Notes: generated by a model not told the origin, from the sequence alone. Shown: positions 1 through 9,461, counted from the first letter of the stretch. The stretch is DNA of 60,000 bases from Symsagittifera roscoffensis (GCF_963678635.1 NC_087062.1:95535705-95595704), one strand, 5' to 3'. Numbers and translations: made by a program.

Positions 1-116
1 TTGAAAAACTTCATGAATCGATCAGAGCAGAAAACTTGTGCGTGTTTATCTTCAAATAGAAAAACGTGCCATTAAGGCGCTCACTTTATTCGAAAAAAAT
101 ACAAATAAGTTTAAAA

Positions 117-188
117 TCCCAGTTGGTCTAGCGGTCAGGATTTGTGGCTCTCACCCACAAGGCCCGGGTTCGACTCCCGGACTGGGAA
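117..188 (+). tRNA. tRNA-Glu(CUC), class A, fully paired
   Basis: 72 nt. TCCCAGT/ACTGGGA, TGTGG/CCACA and CCGGG/CCCGG all pair; loop CTCTCAC gives CUC; discriminator A. Boxes A and B are canonical. No T run of four or more follows until 286-289, so termination would be late. Confidence 0.9.
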
Positions 189-414
189 ATCTATTAATTA
201 TTTCAAAAGCGATTTATTCTTCCTATTAACTATTACGCTAAATTGAGTTCTTTGAGAGTCCTTTGAAGTTGTATACGATACAAGATTTTAAAATGTTGAA
301 TAAAATATATAGATCGATCAGAGCAGAAAACTCGTGCGTGTTTATCTTCAAATAGAAAAACGTGCCATTTAGGCGCGCACTTTATTTGAAAAAAAAACAC
401 AATTAACATTAATA

Positions 415-486
415 TCCCAGTTGGTCTAGCGGTCAGAATTTCTGGCTCTAACCCACAAGGACCTGGTTCGACTCCCGGACTGGGAA
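415..486 (+). tRNA. tRNA-Glu-like with CUA anticodon, class A
   Basis: Loop CTCTAAC gives anticodon CUA (reads UAG). Acceptor intact; C28:C42 and T50:C62 do not pair. Confidence 0.55.
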
Positions 487-706
487 GTCTATTAGCTTTT
501 TATTTGATTTTTTCTCCCTTTTAACTATTACGCTCAATTGAGTTCTTAAAAACTTCTTTGAAGTTGTATAGGTTACAAGAAATTAAAACGTTGAAAAACT
601 TCATGAATCGATCAGAGCAGAAAACTTGTGCGTGTTTATCTTCAAATAGAAAAACGTGCCATTAAGGCGCTCACTTTATTCGAAAAAAATACAAATAAGT
701 TTAAAA

Positions 707-778
707 TCCCAGTTGGTCTAGCGGTCAGGATTTGTGGCTCTCACCCACAAGGCCCGGGTTCGACTCCCGGACTGGGAA
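707..778 (+). tRNA. tRNA-Glu(CUC), class A, fully paired
   Basis: Identical to the copy 590 bp upstream. All stems pair. The 3' tail again lacks a nearby T run. Confidence 0.9.
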
Positions 779-1002
779 ATCTATTAATTATTTCAAAAGC
801 GATTTATTCTTCCTATTAAATATTACGCTAAATTGAGTTCTTTGAGAGTCCTTTGAAGTTGTATAAGATACAAGATTTTAAAATGTTGAAAAAAAATATA
901 GATCGATCAGAGCAGAAAACTTGTGCGTGTTTATCTTCAAATAGAAAAACGTGCCATTGAGGCGCGCACTTTATTCGAAAAAAAGTACAATTACCATTAA
1001 TA

Positions 1003-1074
1003 TCCCAGTTGGTCTAGCAGTCATGTTTTCTGGCTCTCACCCACAAGGCCCGGGTTCGACTCCCGGACTGGGAA
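1003..1074 (+). tRNA. tRNA-Glu(CUC)-like, class A
   Basis: Acceptor and T stems intact; box A reads TGGTCTAGCAG; C28:C42 mismatch in the anticodon stem. Confidence 0.65.
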
Positions 1075-1296
1075 ATCTATTAATTATTTCAAAAGCGATT
1101 TATTCTTCCTATTAAATATTACGCTAAATTGAGTTCTTTGAGAGTCCTTTGAAGTTGTATAAGATACAAGATTTTAAAATGTTGAAAAAAAATATAGATC
1201 GATCAGAGCAGAAAACTTGTGCGTGTTTATCTTCAAATAGAAAAACGTGCCATTGAGGCGCGCACTTTATTCGAAAAAAAACAATAAACATTAATA

Positions 1297-1368
1297 TCCC
1301 AGTTGGTCAAGCGTTCAGAATTTCTGGCTCTAACCCACAAGGACCTGGTTCGACTCCCGGACAGGGAA
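1297..1368 (+). tRNA. tRNA-Glu-like with CUA anticodon, class A
   Basis: Loop CTCTAAC. Box A TGGTCAAGCG; 3' end ACAGGGA breaks pair 5:67. Confidence 0.5.
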
Positions 1369-1587
1369 GTCTATTAGCTTTTTATTTGATTTTTTCTCCC
1401 TTTTAAATATTACGCTCAATTGAGTTCTTAAAAATTTCTTTGAAGTTGTATAGGTTACAAGAACTTAAAATGTTGAAAAACTTAATGAATCGATCAGAGC
1501 AGAAAACTTGTGCGTTTATCTTCAAATAGAAAAACGTGCCATTGAGGCGCTCACTTTATTCGAAAAAAAGTACAATTACCATTAATA

Positions 1588-1659
1588 TCCCAGTTGGTCT
1601 AGCAGTCATGTTTTCTGGCTCTAACCCACAAGGACCGTGTTCGACTCCCGGACTGGGAA
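1588..1659 (+). tRNA. tRNA-Glu-like with CUA anticodon, class A
   Basis: Loop CTCTAAC; acceptor intact; T stem CCGTG has a mismatch that also alters box B (GTGTTCGA). Confidence 0.5.
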
Positions 1660-1880
1660 GTCTATTAATTTTTTAATTGATTTTTTCTTCCTATTAACTA
1701 TTACGCTCAATTGAATCGTTTAAGAGGTCTTTGAAGTTGTATAGGATACAAGAACTTAAAATGTTGCAAAACATCTTAGATCGATCAGAGCAGAAAACGT
1801 GTGCGTGTTTATCTTCAAATAGAAAAACGTGCCATTGAAGCGCTCACTTTATTCGAAAAAAAATACAATTAACATTAATA

Positions 1881-1952
1881 TCCCAGTTGGTCTAGCAGTC
1901 ATGATTTCTGGCTCTAACCCACAAGGACCGTGTTCGACTCCCGGACTGGGAA
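1881..1952 (+). tRNA. tRNA-Glu-like with CUA anticodon, class A
   Basis: Same form as the copy at 1588 (CTCTAAC loop, CCGTG T stem). Confidence 0.5.
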
Positions 1953-2158
1953 GTCTATTAGCTTTTTATTTGATTTTTTCTCCCTTTTAACTGAGTTTTT
2001 AGAGACTTCTTTGAAGTTGTATAGGTTACAAGAACTTAAAATGTTGAAAAACTTCATGAATCGATCAGAGTAGAAAACTTGTGCGTGTTTATCTTCAAAT
2101 AGAAAAACGTGCCATTAAGGCGCTCACTTTAATCGAAAAAATACAAGTAAAATTAACA

Positions 2159-2230
2159 TCCCAGTTGGTCTAGCGGTGAGGATTTGTGGCTCTCACCCAA
2201 AAGGCCCGGGTTCGACTCCCGGACTGGGAA
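2159..2230 (+). tRNA. tRNA-Glu(CUC)-like, class A
   Basis: Acceptor and T stems intact; a single anticodon-stem mismatch G28:A42. D loop reads GCGGTGAGG. Confidence 0.75.
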
Positions 2231-2416
2231 GTCTATTAATTTTTTAATTGATTTTTTCTTCCTATTAACTATTACGCTCAATTGAGTTCTTTGAGAGTTC
2301 TTTGAACTTCATGAATCGATAAGAGCAGAAAACTTGTGCATGTTTATCTTCAAACAGAAAAACGTGCCAATTAGGAGCTCACTGTATTCGAAAAATAATC
2401 ACATTAAAACTTGCTA

Positions 2417-2488
2417 TTGTAGTTGGTCTAGCGGTTAAGATTTGTGGCTTTCACCAACAAGACACGGGTTCGACTCCCGGAATGGGAA
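2417..2488 (+). tRNA. tRNA-Glu(UUC)-like, class B
   Basis: 5' TTGTAGT, loop CTTTCAC, 3' AATGGGA. Usual class B non-pairs; boxes A and B intact. Confidence 0.5.
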
Positions 2489-2680
2489 ATCTATAAACAA
2501 AAATTTAAATGAATTTCTTTTTCCTTTTAACTATTACGCTCAATTGAATCGTTTAAGAGCTCGTTGAAGTTGTATAAAATACAAGAACTTAAAATGTTGC
2601 AAAACTTCTTAGATCGATCAGAGCAGAAAACTTGTGCGTGTTTATCTTCAAATAGAAAAAAAACACAATTAACATTAATA

Positions 2681-2752
2681 TCCCAGTTGGTCTAGCGGTC
2701 AGAATTTCTGGCTCTAACCCACAAGTACCTGGTTCGACTCCCGGACTGGGAA
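2681..2752 (+). tRNA. tRNA-Glu-like with CUA anticodon, class A
   Basis: As the copy at 415. Its upstream spacer lacks the ~30 bp that hold the GTGCC/GGCGC hairpin. Confidence 0.5.
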
Positions 2753-2973
2753 GTCTATTAGCTTTTTATTTGATTTTTTCTCCCTTTTAACTATTACGCT
2801 CAATTGAGTTCTTAAAAACTTCTTTGAAGTTGTATAGGTTACAAGAACTTAAAATGTTGAAAAACTTCATGAATCGATCAGAGCAGAAAACTTGTGCGTG
2901 TTTATCTTCAAATAGAATAACGTGCCATTAAGGCGCTCACTTTATTCGAAAAAAAACACAAATAAGTTTAAAA

Positions 2974-3045
2974 TCCCAGTTGGTCTAGCGGTCAGAATTT
3001 GTGGCTCTCACCCACAAGGCCCGGGTTCGACTCCCGGACTGGGAA
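2974..3045 (+). tRNA. tRNA-Glu(CUC), class A, fully paired
   Basis: All stems pair; loop CTCTCAC; discriminator A; T6 terminator 10 nt downstream. One of the best candidates for a working gene. Confidence 0.9.
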
Positions 3046-3054
3046 GTCTATTAA

Positions 3055-3060
3055 TTTTTT
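3055..3060 (+). terminator. Pol III T6 terminator after intact copy at 2974
   Basis: T6 begins 10 nt after the tRNA end, with a second T6 shortly after. Confidence 0.75.
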
Positions 3061-3267
3061 AATTGATTTTTTCTTCCTATTAACTATTACGCTCAATTGA
3101 GTTCTTAAAGACTTCTTTGAAGTTGTATAGGTTACAAGAATCTAAAATGTTGAAAAACTTCATGAATCGATCAGAGCAGAAAACTTGTGCGTGTTTATCT
3201 TCAAACAGAAAAACGTGCCAATTGGGCGCTCACTGTATTCGAAAAATAATCACATATAAACTTTCTT

Positions 3268-3339
3268 TTGTAGTTGGTCTAGCGGTTAAGATTTGTGGCT
3301 TTCACCAACAAGACACGGGTTCGACTCCCGGAATGGGAA
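3268..3339 (+). tRNA. tRNA-Glu(UUC)-like, class B
   Basis: 5' TTGTAGT; loop CTTTCAC; class B non-pairs. Confidence 0.5.
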
Positions 3340-3389
3340 ATCTATAAATAAAAAATTAAATGAATTTCTTTTTCCTATTAACTATTACG

Positions 3390-3399
3390 CTCAATTGAG
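3390..3399. promoter_or_regulatory. Conserved spacer palindrome CTCAATTGAG (example)
   Basis: A perfect 10-bp palindrome about 40 bp after the tRNA end. The same word stands at the same place in most units of the array; some have CTAAATTGAG or CTCAATTGAA. A protein-binding site is possible; no function is shown. Confidence 0.5.
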
Positions 3400-3564
3400 T
3401 TCTTTGAGAGCTCTTTGAAGTTGTATAGGATACAAGAACTTAAAAAGTCGCAATACTTCTTGGATCGATCAGAGCAGAAAACTTGTGCGTGTTTATCTTC
3501 AAATAAAAAAACGTACCATTGAGGCGCTCACTTTATTCGAAAAAAAATACAATTAACATTAATA

Positions 3565-3636
3565 ACCCAGTTGGTCTAGCAGTCAGGTTTTCTGGCTCTC
3601 ACCCACAAGGACCGGGTTCGACTCCCGGACTGGGAA
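3565..3636 (+). tRNA. tRNA-Glu(CUC)-like, class A
   Basis: Starts ACCCAGT, so pair 1:71 is lost; C28:C42 mismatch; T stem intact. Confidence 0.6.
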
Positions 3637-3860
3637 CTCTGTTAGCTTTTTATTTGATATTTTTTTCCCTATTAACTGTTACGCTCAATTGAGTTCTTAA
3701 GGAGTTCTTTGAAGTTGTATAGGTAACAAGAACTTTAAAAGTTGAAAAACTTCATGAATCGATCAGAGCAGAAAACTTGTGCGTGTTTATCTTCAAAGAG
3801 AAAAACGTGCCAATTAGGCGCTCACTGTAATCAGAAAAAAAATCATATTTAAACTTGCTA

Positions 3861-3932
3861 TTGCAGTTGGTCTAGCGGTTAGGATTTGTGGCTTTCACCA
3901 ACAAGACACGGGTTCGACTCCCGGAATGGGGA
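3861..3932 (+). tRNA. tRNA-Glu(UUC)-like, class B
   Basis: TTGCAGT with 3' AATGGGGA; loop CTTTCAC. Confidence 0.5.
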
Positions 3933-4155
3933 ATCTATAAATAAAAATTTTAATAAATTTCTTTTTCCTATTAACTATTACGCTCAATTGAGTTCTTTGA
4001 GAGCTCTTTGAAGTTGTATAGGATACAAGAACTTAAAATGTTGCAAAACTTGATGGAGCGACCAGAGCAGAAAACTTGTGCCTGTTTATCTTCAAATAGA
4101 AAAACGTGCCATTAAGGCGCTCACTTTATTCAAAAAAATACAAATAACAGTACAA

Positions 4156-4227
4156 TCCCAGTTGGTCTAGCGGTCAGGATTTGTGGCTCTCAGCCACAAG
4201 GCCCGGGTTCGACTCCCGGACTGGGAA
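4156..4227 (+). tRNA. tRNA-Glu(CUC), class A, fully paired
   Basis: All three stems pair; loop CTCTCAG (C38 to G); T6 terminator at 4237-4242. Confidence 0.9.
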
Positions 4228-4236
4228 GTCTATTAA

Positions 4237-4242
4237 TTTTTT
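4237..4242 (+). terminator. Pol III T6 terminator after intact copy at 4156
   Basis: T6 begins 10 nt after the tRNA end; a second T6 follows. Confidence 0.75.
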
Positions 4243-4449
4243 AATTGATTTTTTCTTCCTATTAACTATTACGCTCAATTGAGTTCTTAAAGACTTCTTT
4301 GAAGTTGTATAGGTTACAAGAATCTAAAATGTTGAAAAATTTCATGAATCGATCAGAGCAGAAAACTTGTGCGTGTTTATCTTCAAACAGAAAAACGTGC
4401 CAATTGGGCGCTCACTGTATTCGAAAAATAATCACATATAAACTTGCTT

Positions 4450-4521
4450 TTGTAGTTGGTCTAGCGGTTAAGATTTGTGGCTTTCACCAACAAGACACGG
4501 GTTCGACTCCCGGAATGGGAA
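4450..4521 (+). tRNA. tRNA-Glu(UUC)-like, class B
   Basis: Partner of the copy at 3268 in the 1182-bp repeat; TTGTAGT start. Confidence 0.5.
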
Positions 4522-4746
4522 ATCTATAAATAAAAAATTAAATGAATTTCTTTTTCCTATTAACTATTACGCTCAATTGAGTTCTTTGAGAGCGCTTTGA
4601 AGTTGTATAGGATACAAGAACTTAAAAAGTCGCAAAAGTTCTTGGATCGATCAGAGCAGAAAACTTGTGCGAGTTTATCTTCAAATAAAAAAACGTACCA
4701 TTGAGGCGCTCACTTTATTCGAAAAAAAATACAATTAACATTAATA

Positions 4747-4818
4747 ACCCAGTTGGTCTAGCAGTCAGGTTTTCTGGCTCTCACCCACAAGGACCGGGTT
4801 CGACTCCCGGACTGGGAA
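4747..4818 (+). tRNA. tRNA-Glu(CUC)-like, class A
   Basis: Partner of the copy at 3565: ACCCAGT start, C28:C42. Confidence 0.6.
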
Positions 4819-5042
4819 CTCTGTTAGCTTTTTATTTGATATTTTTTTCCCTATTAACTGTTACGCTCAATTGAGTTCTTAAGGAGTTCTTTGAAGTTGT
4901 ATAGGTAACATGAACTTTAAAAGTTGAAAAACTTCATGAATCGATCAGAGCAGAAAACTTGTGCGTGTTTATCTTCAAAGAGAAAAACGTGCCAATTAGG
5001 CGCTCACTGTAATCAGAAAAAAAATCATATTTAAACTTGCTA

Positions 5043-5114
5043 TTGCAGTTGGTCTAGCGGTTAGGATTTGTGGCTTTCACCAACAAGACACGGGTTCGAC
5101 TCCCGGAATGGGGA
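5043..5114 (+). tRNA. tRNA-Glu(UUC)-like, class B
   Basis: Partner of the copy at 3861; 3' AATGGGGA. Confidence 0.5.
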
Positions 5115-5195
5115 ATATATAAATAAAAATTTTAATAAATTTCTTTTTCCTATTAACTATTACGCTCAATTGAGTTCTTTGAGAGCTCTTTGAAG

Positions 5196-5210
5196 TTGTA
5201 TAGGATACAA
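5196..5210. repeat. Spacer inverted repeat TTGTATAGGATACAA (example)
   Basis: 6-bp arms TTGTAT/ATACAA flank AGG. The element is present in most units, or as TTGTATAGGTTACAA with 5-bp arms. It may form a hairpin or be a binding site. Confidence 0.6.
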
Positions 5211-5337
5211 GAACTTAAAATGTTGCAAAACTTGATGGAGCGACCAGAGCAGAAAACTTGTGCCTGTTTATCTTCAAATAGAAAAACGTGCCATTAAGGC
5301 GCTCACTTTATTCAAAAAAATACAAATAACAGTACAA

Positions 5338-5409
5338 TCCCAGTTGGTCTAGCGGTCAGGATTTGTGGCTCTCACCCACAAGGCCCGGGTTCGACTCCCG
5401 GACTGGGAA
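5338..5409 (+). tRNA. tRNA-Glu(CUC), class A, fully paired
   Basis: All stems pair, loop CTCTCAC, T6 terminator at 5419-5424. Confidence 0.9.
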
Positions 5410-5418
5410 ATCTATTAA

Positions 5419-5424
5419 TTTTTT
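5419..5424 (+). terminator. Pol III T6 terminator after intact copy at 5338
   Basis: T6 begins 10 nt after the tRNA end; a second T6 follows. Confidence 0.75.
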
Positions 5425-5578
5425 AATTGATTTTTTCTTCCTATTAATTATTACGCTCAATTGAATCCTTTAAGAGTTCTTTGAAGTTGTATAGGTTACA
5501 GGAACTTAAAAAGTTGAAAAAATTCACGAATCGATTAGAGCAGAAAACTTGTGCGTGTTTATCTTCAAACAGAAAAAC

Positions 5579-5593
5579 GTGCCAATTAGGCGC
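5579..5593. repeat. Spacer hairpin GTGCC-AATTA-GGCGC (example)
   Basis: GTGCC and GGCGC can pair (one G-U) around a 5-nt loop, about 40 bp before the tRNA. The word AACGTGCCA..AGGCGCTCAC is among the best conserved parts of the spacer. Confidence 0.55.
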
Positions 5594-5631
5594 TCACTGT
5601 ATTCGAAAAAAAATCACATTTAGATTTGCTA

Positions 5632-5703
5632 TTGCAGTTGGTCTAGCGGTTAGGGTTTGAGGCTTTCACCAACAAGACACGGGTTCGACTCCCGGAATGG
5701 GGA
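5632..5703 (+). tRNA. tRNA-Glu(UUC)-like, class B
   Basis: Anticodon stem TGAGG adds A29:A41 to the usual class B non-pairs; 3' AATGGGGA. Confidence 0.45.
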
Positions 5704-5928
5704 ATCTATAAATAAAAATTTTAATAAATTTCTATTTCCTATTAACTATTACGCTCAATTGAGTTCTTTGAGAGCTCTTTGAAGTTGTATAGGATACAAG
5801 AACTTAAAATGTTGCAAAACTTGATGGAGCGACCAGAGCAGAAAACTTGTGCGTGTTTATGTTCAAATAGAAAAACGTGCCATTAAGGCGCTCACTTTAT
5901 TCGAAAAAAAATACAATTAACATTAATA

Positions 5929-6000
5929 TCCCAGTTGGTCTAGCAGTCATGATTTCTAACTCTCACCCACAAGGACTGGGTTCGACTCCCGGACTGCGAA
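5929..6000 (+). pseudogene. tRNA-Glu(CUC) pseudogene, class A
   Basis: Anticodon stem TCTAA cannot pair with CCACA beyond two pairs; 3' ACTGCGA and T stem CTGGG also damaged. Confidence 0.6.
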
Positions 6001-6223
6001 ATCTATTAGTTTTTTATTTGATTTTTTCTCTCTATTAACTATTACGCTCAATTGAGTTCTTAAAGAGTTCTTTGAAGTTGTGTAGGTTACAAGAACTTAA
6101 AATGTTGAAAAAATTCATTAATCGATCAGAGCAGAAAACTTGTGCGTGATTATCTTCAAACAGAAACACGTGCCAATTAGGCGCTCACTGTATTCGAAAA
6201 AAAAATCACATTTAACCTTGATA

Positions 6224-6295
6224 GCGTAGTTGGTCTAGCGGTCAGGATTTGGGGCTTTCACCAACCAGACACGGGTTCGACTCCCGGACTAGGAA
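6224..6295 (+). pseudogene. tRNA-Glu(UUC) pseudogene, class B
   Basis: 5' GCGTAGT and 3' ACTAGGA pair poorly; anticodon stem TGGGG/CAACC. Confidence 0.55.
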
Positions 6296-6512
6296 GTCTA
6301 TTAAATTTTAAAAAAATTTTTTCCTATTAACTATTACGCTCAATTGAGTTCTTTGAGCGTTCTTTGAAGTTGTATAGGATACAAGAACTTAAAATGTTGC
6401 AAAACTTCTTGGATCGATCAGAGCAGAAAACATGTGCGTGTTTATCTTCAAATAGAAAAACGTGCCATTAAGGCGCTCACTTTATTCGAAAAAACTACAA
6501 ACAAAAGTACAA

Positions 6513-6584
6513 TCCCAGTTGGTCTAGCGGTCAGGATTTGTGGCTCTCACCCACAAGGTCCGGGTTCGACTCCCGGACCGTGAA
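6513..6584 (+). tRNA. tRNA-Glu(CUC)-like, class A
   Basis: Anticodon and T stems pair; 3' ACCGTGA breaks acceptor pairs 5:67 and 3:69. Confidence 0.65.
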
Positions 6585-6808
6585 TTTTATTAATTTTTTT
6601 ATTGATTTGTTCTTCCTATTAATTATTACGCTCAATTGAATCCTTTCAGAGTTCTTTGAAGTTGTATAGGTTACAAGAACTTAAAAAGTTGAAAAAATTC
6701 ATGAATCGATTAGAGCAGAAAACTTGTGCGTGTTTATCTTCAAACAAAAAAACGTGCCAATTAGGCGCTCACTGTATTCGAAAAAAAAAATCACATTTTA
6801 ACTTTCTA

Positions 6809-6880
6809 TTGCAGTTGGTCTAGCAGTTAGGATTTGTGGCTCTCACCCACAAGGCCCGGGTTCGACTCCCGGACTGGGAA
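6809..6880 (+). tRNA. tRNA-Glu(CUC)-like, B/A chimera
   Basis: 5' TTGCAGT (class B) joined to loop CTCTCAC and 3' ACTGGGA (class A). Anticodon and T stems pair; acceptor has G3:G69 and T2-G70. Confidence 0.7.
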
Positions 6881-7103
6881 GTCTATTAATTTTTTGATTG
6901 ATTTTTTACTTCCTATTAATTATTATGCTCAATTGAATCCTTTAAGAGTTCTTTGAAGTTGTATAGGTTAAAAGACCTTAAAAAGTTGAAAAAACTCATG
7001 AATCGATTAGAGCAGAAAACTTGTGCGTGTTTATCTTCAAACAGAAACACGTGCCAATAAGGCGCTCACTGTATTCGAAAAAAAATCACATTTAATCTTG
7101 ATA

Positions 7104-7175
7104 TTGCCGTTGGTCTAGCGGTTAGGATTTGGGGCTTTCATCAACAAGACACGGGTTCGACTCCCGGACTGGGAA
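7104..7175 (+). tRNA. tRNA-Glu(UUC)-like, B with A-type 3' end
   Basis: TTGCCGT start, stem TGGGG, loop CTTTCAT, 3' ACTGGGA. Two anticodon-stem mismatches. Confidence 0.45.
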
Positions 7176-7226
7176 GTCTGTTAAATTTTTAATTGATTTT
7201 TTTCCTATTAACTATTACGCTCAATT

Positions 7227-7248
7227 GAGTTCTTTGAGAGTTCTTTGA
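7227..7248 (+). repeat. Spacer tandem 11-mer GAGTTCTTTGA x2 (example)
   Basis: GAGTTCTTTGA occurs twice head to tail just after the palindrome. Many units keep the pair exactly; others have TTTAAGAGTTC or GAGAGCTCTTTG. Confidence 0.6.
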
Positions 7249-7396
7249 AGTTGTATAGGTTACAAGAACTTAAAAAGTTGAAAAACTTCATGAATCGATT
7301 AGAGCAGAAAACTTGTGCGTGTTTATCTTCAAACAGAAAAACGTGCCAATTAGGCGCTTACTGTATTCGAAAAAAAAATCACATTTAAATTTGCTA

Positions 7397-7468
7397 TTGC
7401 AGTTGGTCTAATGGTTAGGCTTTGTGGCTTTCACCAACAAGACACGGGTTCGACTCCCGGAATGGGAA
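7397..7468 (+). tRNA. tRNA-Glu(UUC)-like, class B
   Basis: Box A reads TGGTCTAATGG; loop CTTTCAC; usual B non-pairs. Confidence 0.5.
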
Positions 7469-7693
7469 ATCTATAAAAAAAATTAAATTAGTTTCTTTTT
7501 CCTATTAACTATTACAGTCAATTGAGTTCTTTGAGAGTTATTTGAAGTTGTATAGGATACAAGAACTTAAAATATAGAAAAACTTCATGAATCGATTAGA
7601 GCAGAAAACTTGTGCGTGTTTATCTTCAAACAAAAAAACGTGCCAATTAGGCGCTCACTGTATTCGAAAAAAAAATCACATTTAAACTTTATA

Positions 7694-7765
7694 ATGCAGT
7701 TGGTCTAGCAGTTAGGATTTGTGGCTCTCACCCACAAGGACCGGGTTCGACTCCCGGACTGGGAA
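7694..7765 (+). tRNA. tRNA-Glu(CUC)-like, B/A chimera
   Basis: ATGCAGT start with A-type 3' half; second member of the 884-bp repeat. Confidence 0.65.
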
Positions 7766-7989
7766 GTCTATTAATTTTTTGATTGATTTTTTACTTCCTA
7801 TTAATTATTATGCTCAATTGAATCCTTTAAGAGTTCTTTGAAGTTGTATAGGTTAAAAGACCTTAAAAAGTTGAAAAAATTCATGAATCGATTAGAGCAG
7901 AAAACTTGTGCGTGTTTATCTTCAAACAGAAACACGTGCCAATAAGGCGCTCACTGTATTCGAAAAAAAAATCACATTTAATCTTGATA

Positions 7990-8061
7990 TTGCAGTTGGT
8001 CTAGCGGTTAGGATTTGGGGCTTTCATCAACAAGACACGGGTTCGACTCCCGGACTGGGAA
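7990..8061 (+). tRNA. tRNA-Glu(UUC)-like, B with A-type 3' end
   Basis: Stem TGGGG, loop CTTTCAT, 3' ACTGGGA, as at 7104. Confidence 0.45.
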
Positions 8062-8282
8062 GTCTGTTAAATTTTTAATTGATTTTTTTCCTATTAACTA
8101 TTACGCTCAATTGAGTTCTGTGGGAGTTCTTTGAAGTTGTATAGGTTACAAGAACTTAAAAAGTTGAAAAACTTCATGAATCGATTAGAGCAGAAAACTT
8201 GTGCGTGTTTATCTTCAAACAGAAAAACGTGCCAATTAGGCGCTTACTGTATTGGAAAAAAAAATCACATTTAAATTTGCTA

Positions 8283-8354
8283 TTGCAGTTGGTCTAATGG
8301 TTAGGCTTTGTGGCTTTCACCAACAAGACACGGGTTCGACTCCCGGAATGGGAA
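8283..8354 (+). tRNA. tRNA-Glu(UUC)-like, class B
   Basis: AATGG box A variant, as at 7397. Confidence 0.5.
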
Positions 8355-8576
8355 ATCTATAAAAAAAAAAATAGTTTCTTTTTCCTATTAACTATTACAG
8401 TCAATTGAGTTCTTTGAGAGTTATTTGAAGTTGTATAGGATACAAGAACTTAAAATATTGAAAAACTTCATGAATCGATTAGAGCAGAAAACTTGTGCGT
8501 GTTTATCTTCAAACAAAAAAACGTGCCAATTAGGCGCTCACTGTATTCGAAAAAAAAATCACATTTAAACTTTCTA

Positions 8577-8648
8577 ATGCAGTTGGTCTAGCAGTTAGGA
8601 TTTGTGGCTCTCACCCACAAGGCCCGGGTTCGACTCCCGGACTGGGAA
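8577..8648 (+). tRNA. tRNA-Glu(CUC)-like, B/A chimera
   Basis: ATGCAGT start; anticodon and T stems fully paired; 3' ACTGGGA. Confidence 0.65.
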
Positions 8649-8871
8649 GTTTATTAATTTTTTGATTGATTTTTTACTTCCTATTAATTATTATGCTCAA
8701 TTGAATCCTTTAAGAGTTCTTTGAAGTTGTATAGGTTACAAGACCTTAAAAAGTTGAAAAAATTCATGAATCGATTAGAGCAGAAAACTTGTGCGTGTTT
8801 ATCTTCAAACAGAAACACGTGCCAATAAGGCGCTCACTGTATTCGAAAAAAAATCACATTTAATCTTGATA

Positions 8872-8943
8872 TTGCAGTTGGTCTAGCGGTTAGGATTTGG
8901 GGCTTTCATCAACAAGACACGGGTTCGACTCCCGGACTGGGAA
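8872..8943 (+). tRNA. tRNA-Glu(UUC)-like, B with A-type 3' end
   Basis: As at 7104 and 7990, with TTGCAGT start. Confidence 0.45.
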
Positions 8944-9164
8944 GTCTGTTAAATTTTTAATTGATTTTTTTCCTATTACTTATTACGCTCAATTGAGTTC
9001 TTTGAGAGTTCTTTGAAGTTGTATAGGTTACAAGACCTTAAAAAGTTGAAAAACTTCATGAATCGATTACAGCAGAAAACTTGTGCGTGTTTATCTTCAA
9101 ACAGAAAAACGTGCCAATTAGGCGCTTACTGTATTCGAAAAAAAAATCACATTTAAATTTGCTA

Positions 9165-9236
9165 TTGCAGTTGGTCTAATGGTTAGGCTTTGTGGCTTTC
9201 ACCAACAAGACACGGGTTCGACTCCCGGAATGGGAA
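9165..9236 (+). tRNA. tRNA-Glu(UUC)-like, class B
   Basis: Third AATGG box A copy of the 884-bp repeat. Confidence 0.5.
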
Positions 9237-9461
9237 ATCTATAAAAAAAATTAAATTAATTTCTTTTTCCTATTAACTATTACAGTCAATTGAGTTCTTT
9301 GAGAGTTATTTGAAGTTGTATAGGATACAAGAACTTAAAATATTGAAAAACTTCATGAATCGATCAGAGCAGAAAACTTGTGCGTGTTTATTTTCAAACA
9401 GAAAAACGTGCCAATCAGGCGCTCACTGTGTTCGAAAAAAAAATCACATTAAAATTTGCTA

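Larger units (their letters stand above)
1..1180 (+). repeat. 590-bp two-unit repeat
   Basis: The sequence from base 1 recurs from base 591 with only scattered changes, so the copies at 117 and 707 are identical and 590 bp apart. It is a recent duplication of a two-unit block. Confidence 0.8.
3117..5480 (+). repeat. 1182-bp four-unit higher-order repeat, two copies
   Basis: Copies at 3268, 3565, 3861 and 4156 recur at 4450, 4747, 5043 and 5338, each shifted by exactly 1182 bp, with private variants (ACCCAGT start, GGGGA end) conserved in register. Confidence 0.9.
6660..9300 (+). repeat. ~884-bp three-unit higher-order repeat, three copies
   Basis: The order chimeric CUC copy, GGGG-stem B copy, AATGG-box B copy occurs three times (6809/7104/7397, 7694/7990/8283, 8577/8872/9165), with shifts of 881-886 bp. 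Confidence 0.9.

Noticed and set aside
3117-3340. snRNA or snoRNA gene in the spacer
   Set aside because: I could not match the conserved spacer to U1-U6, C/D or H/ACA box patterns.
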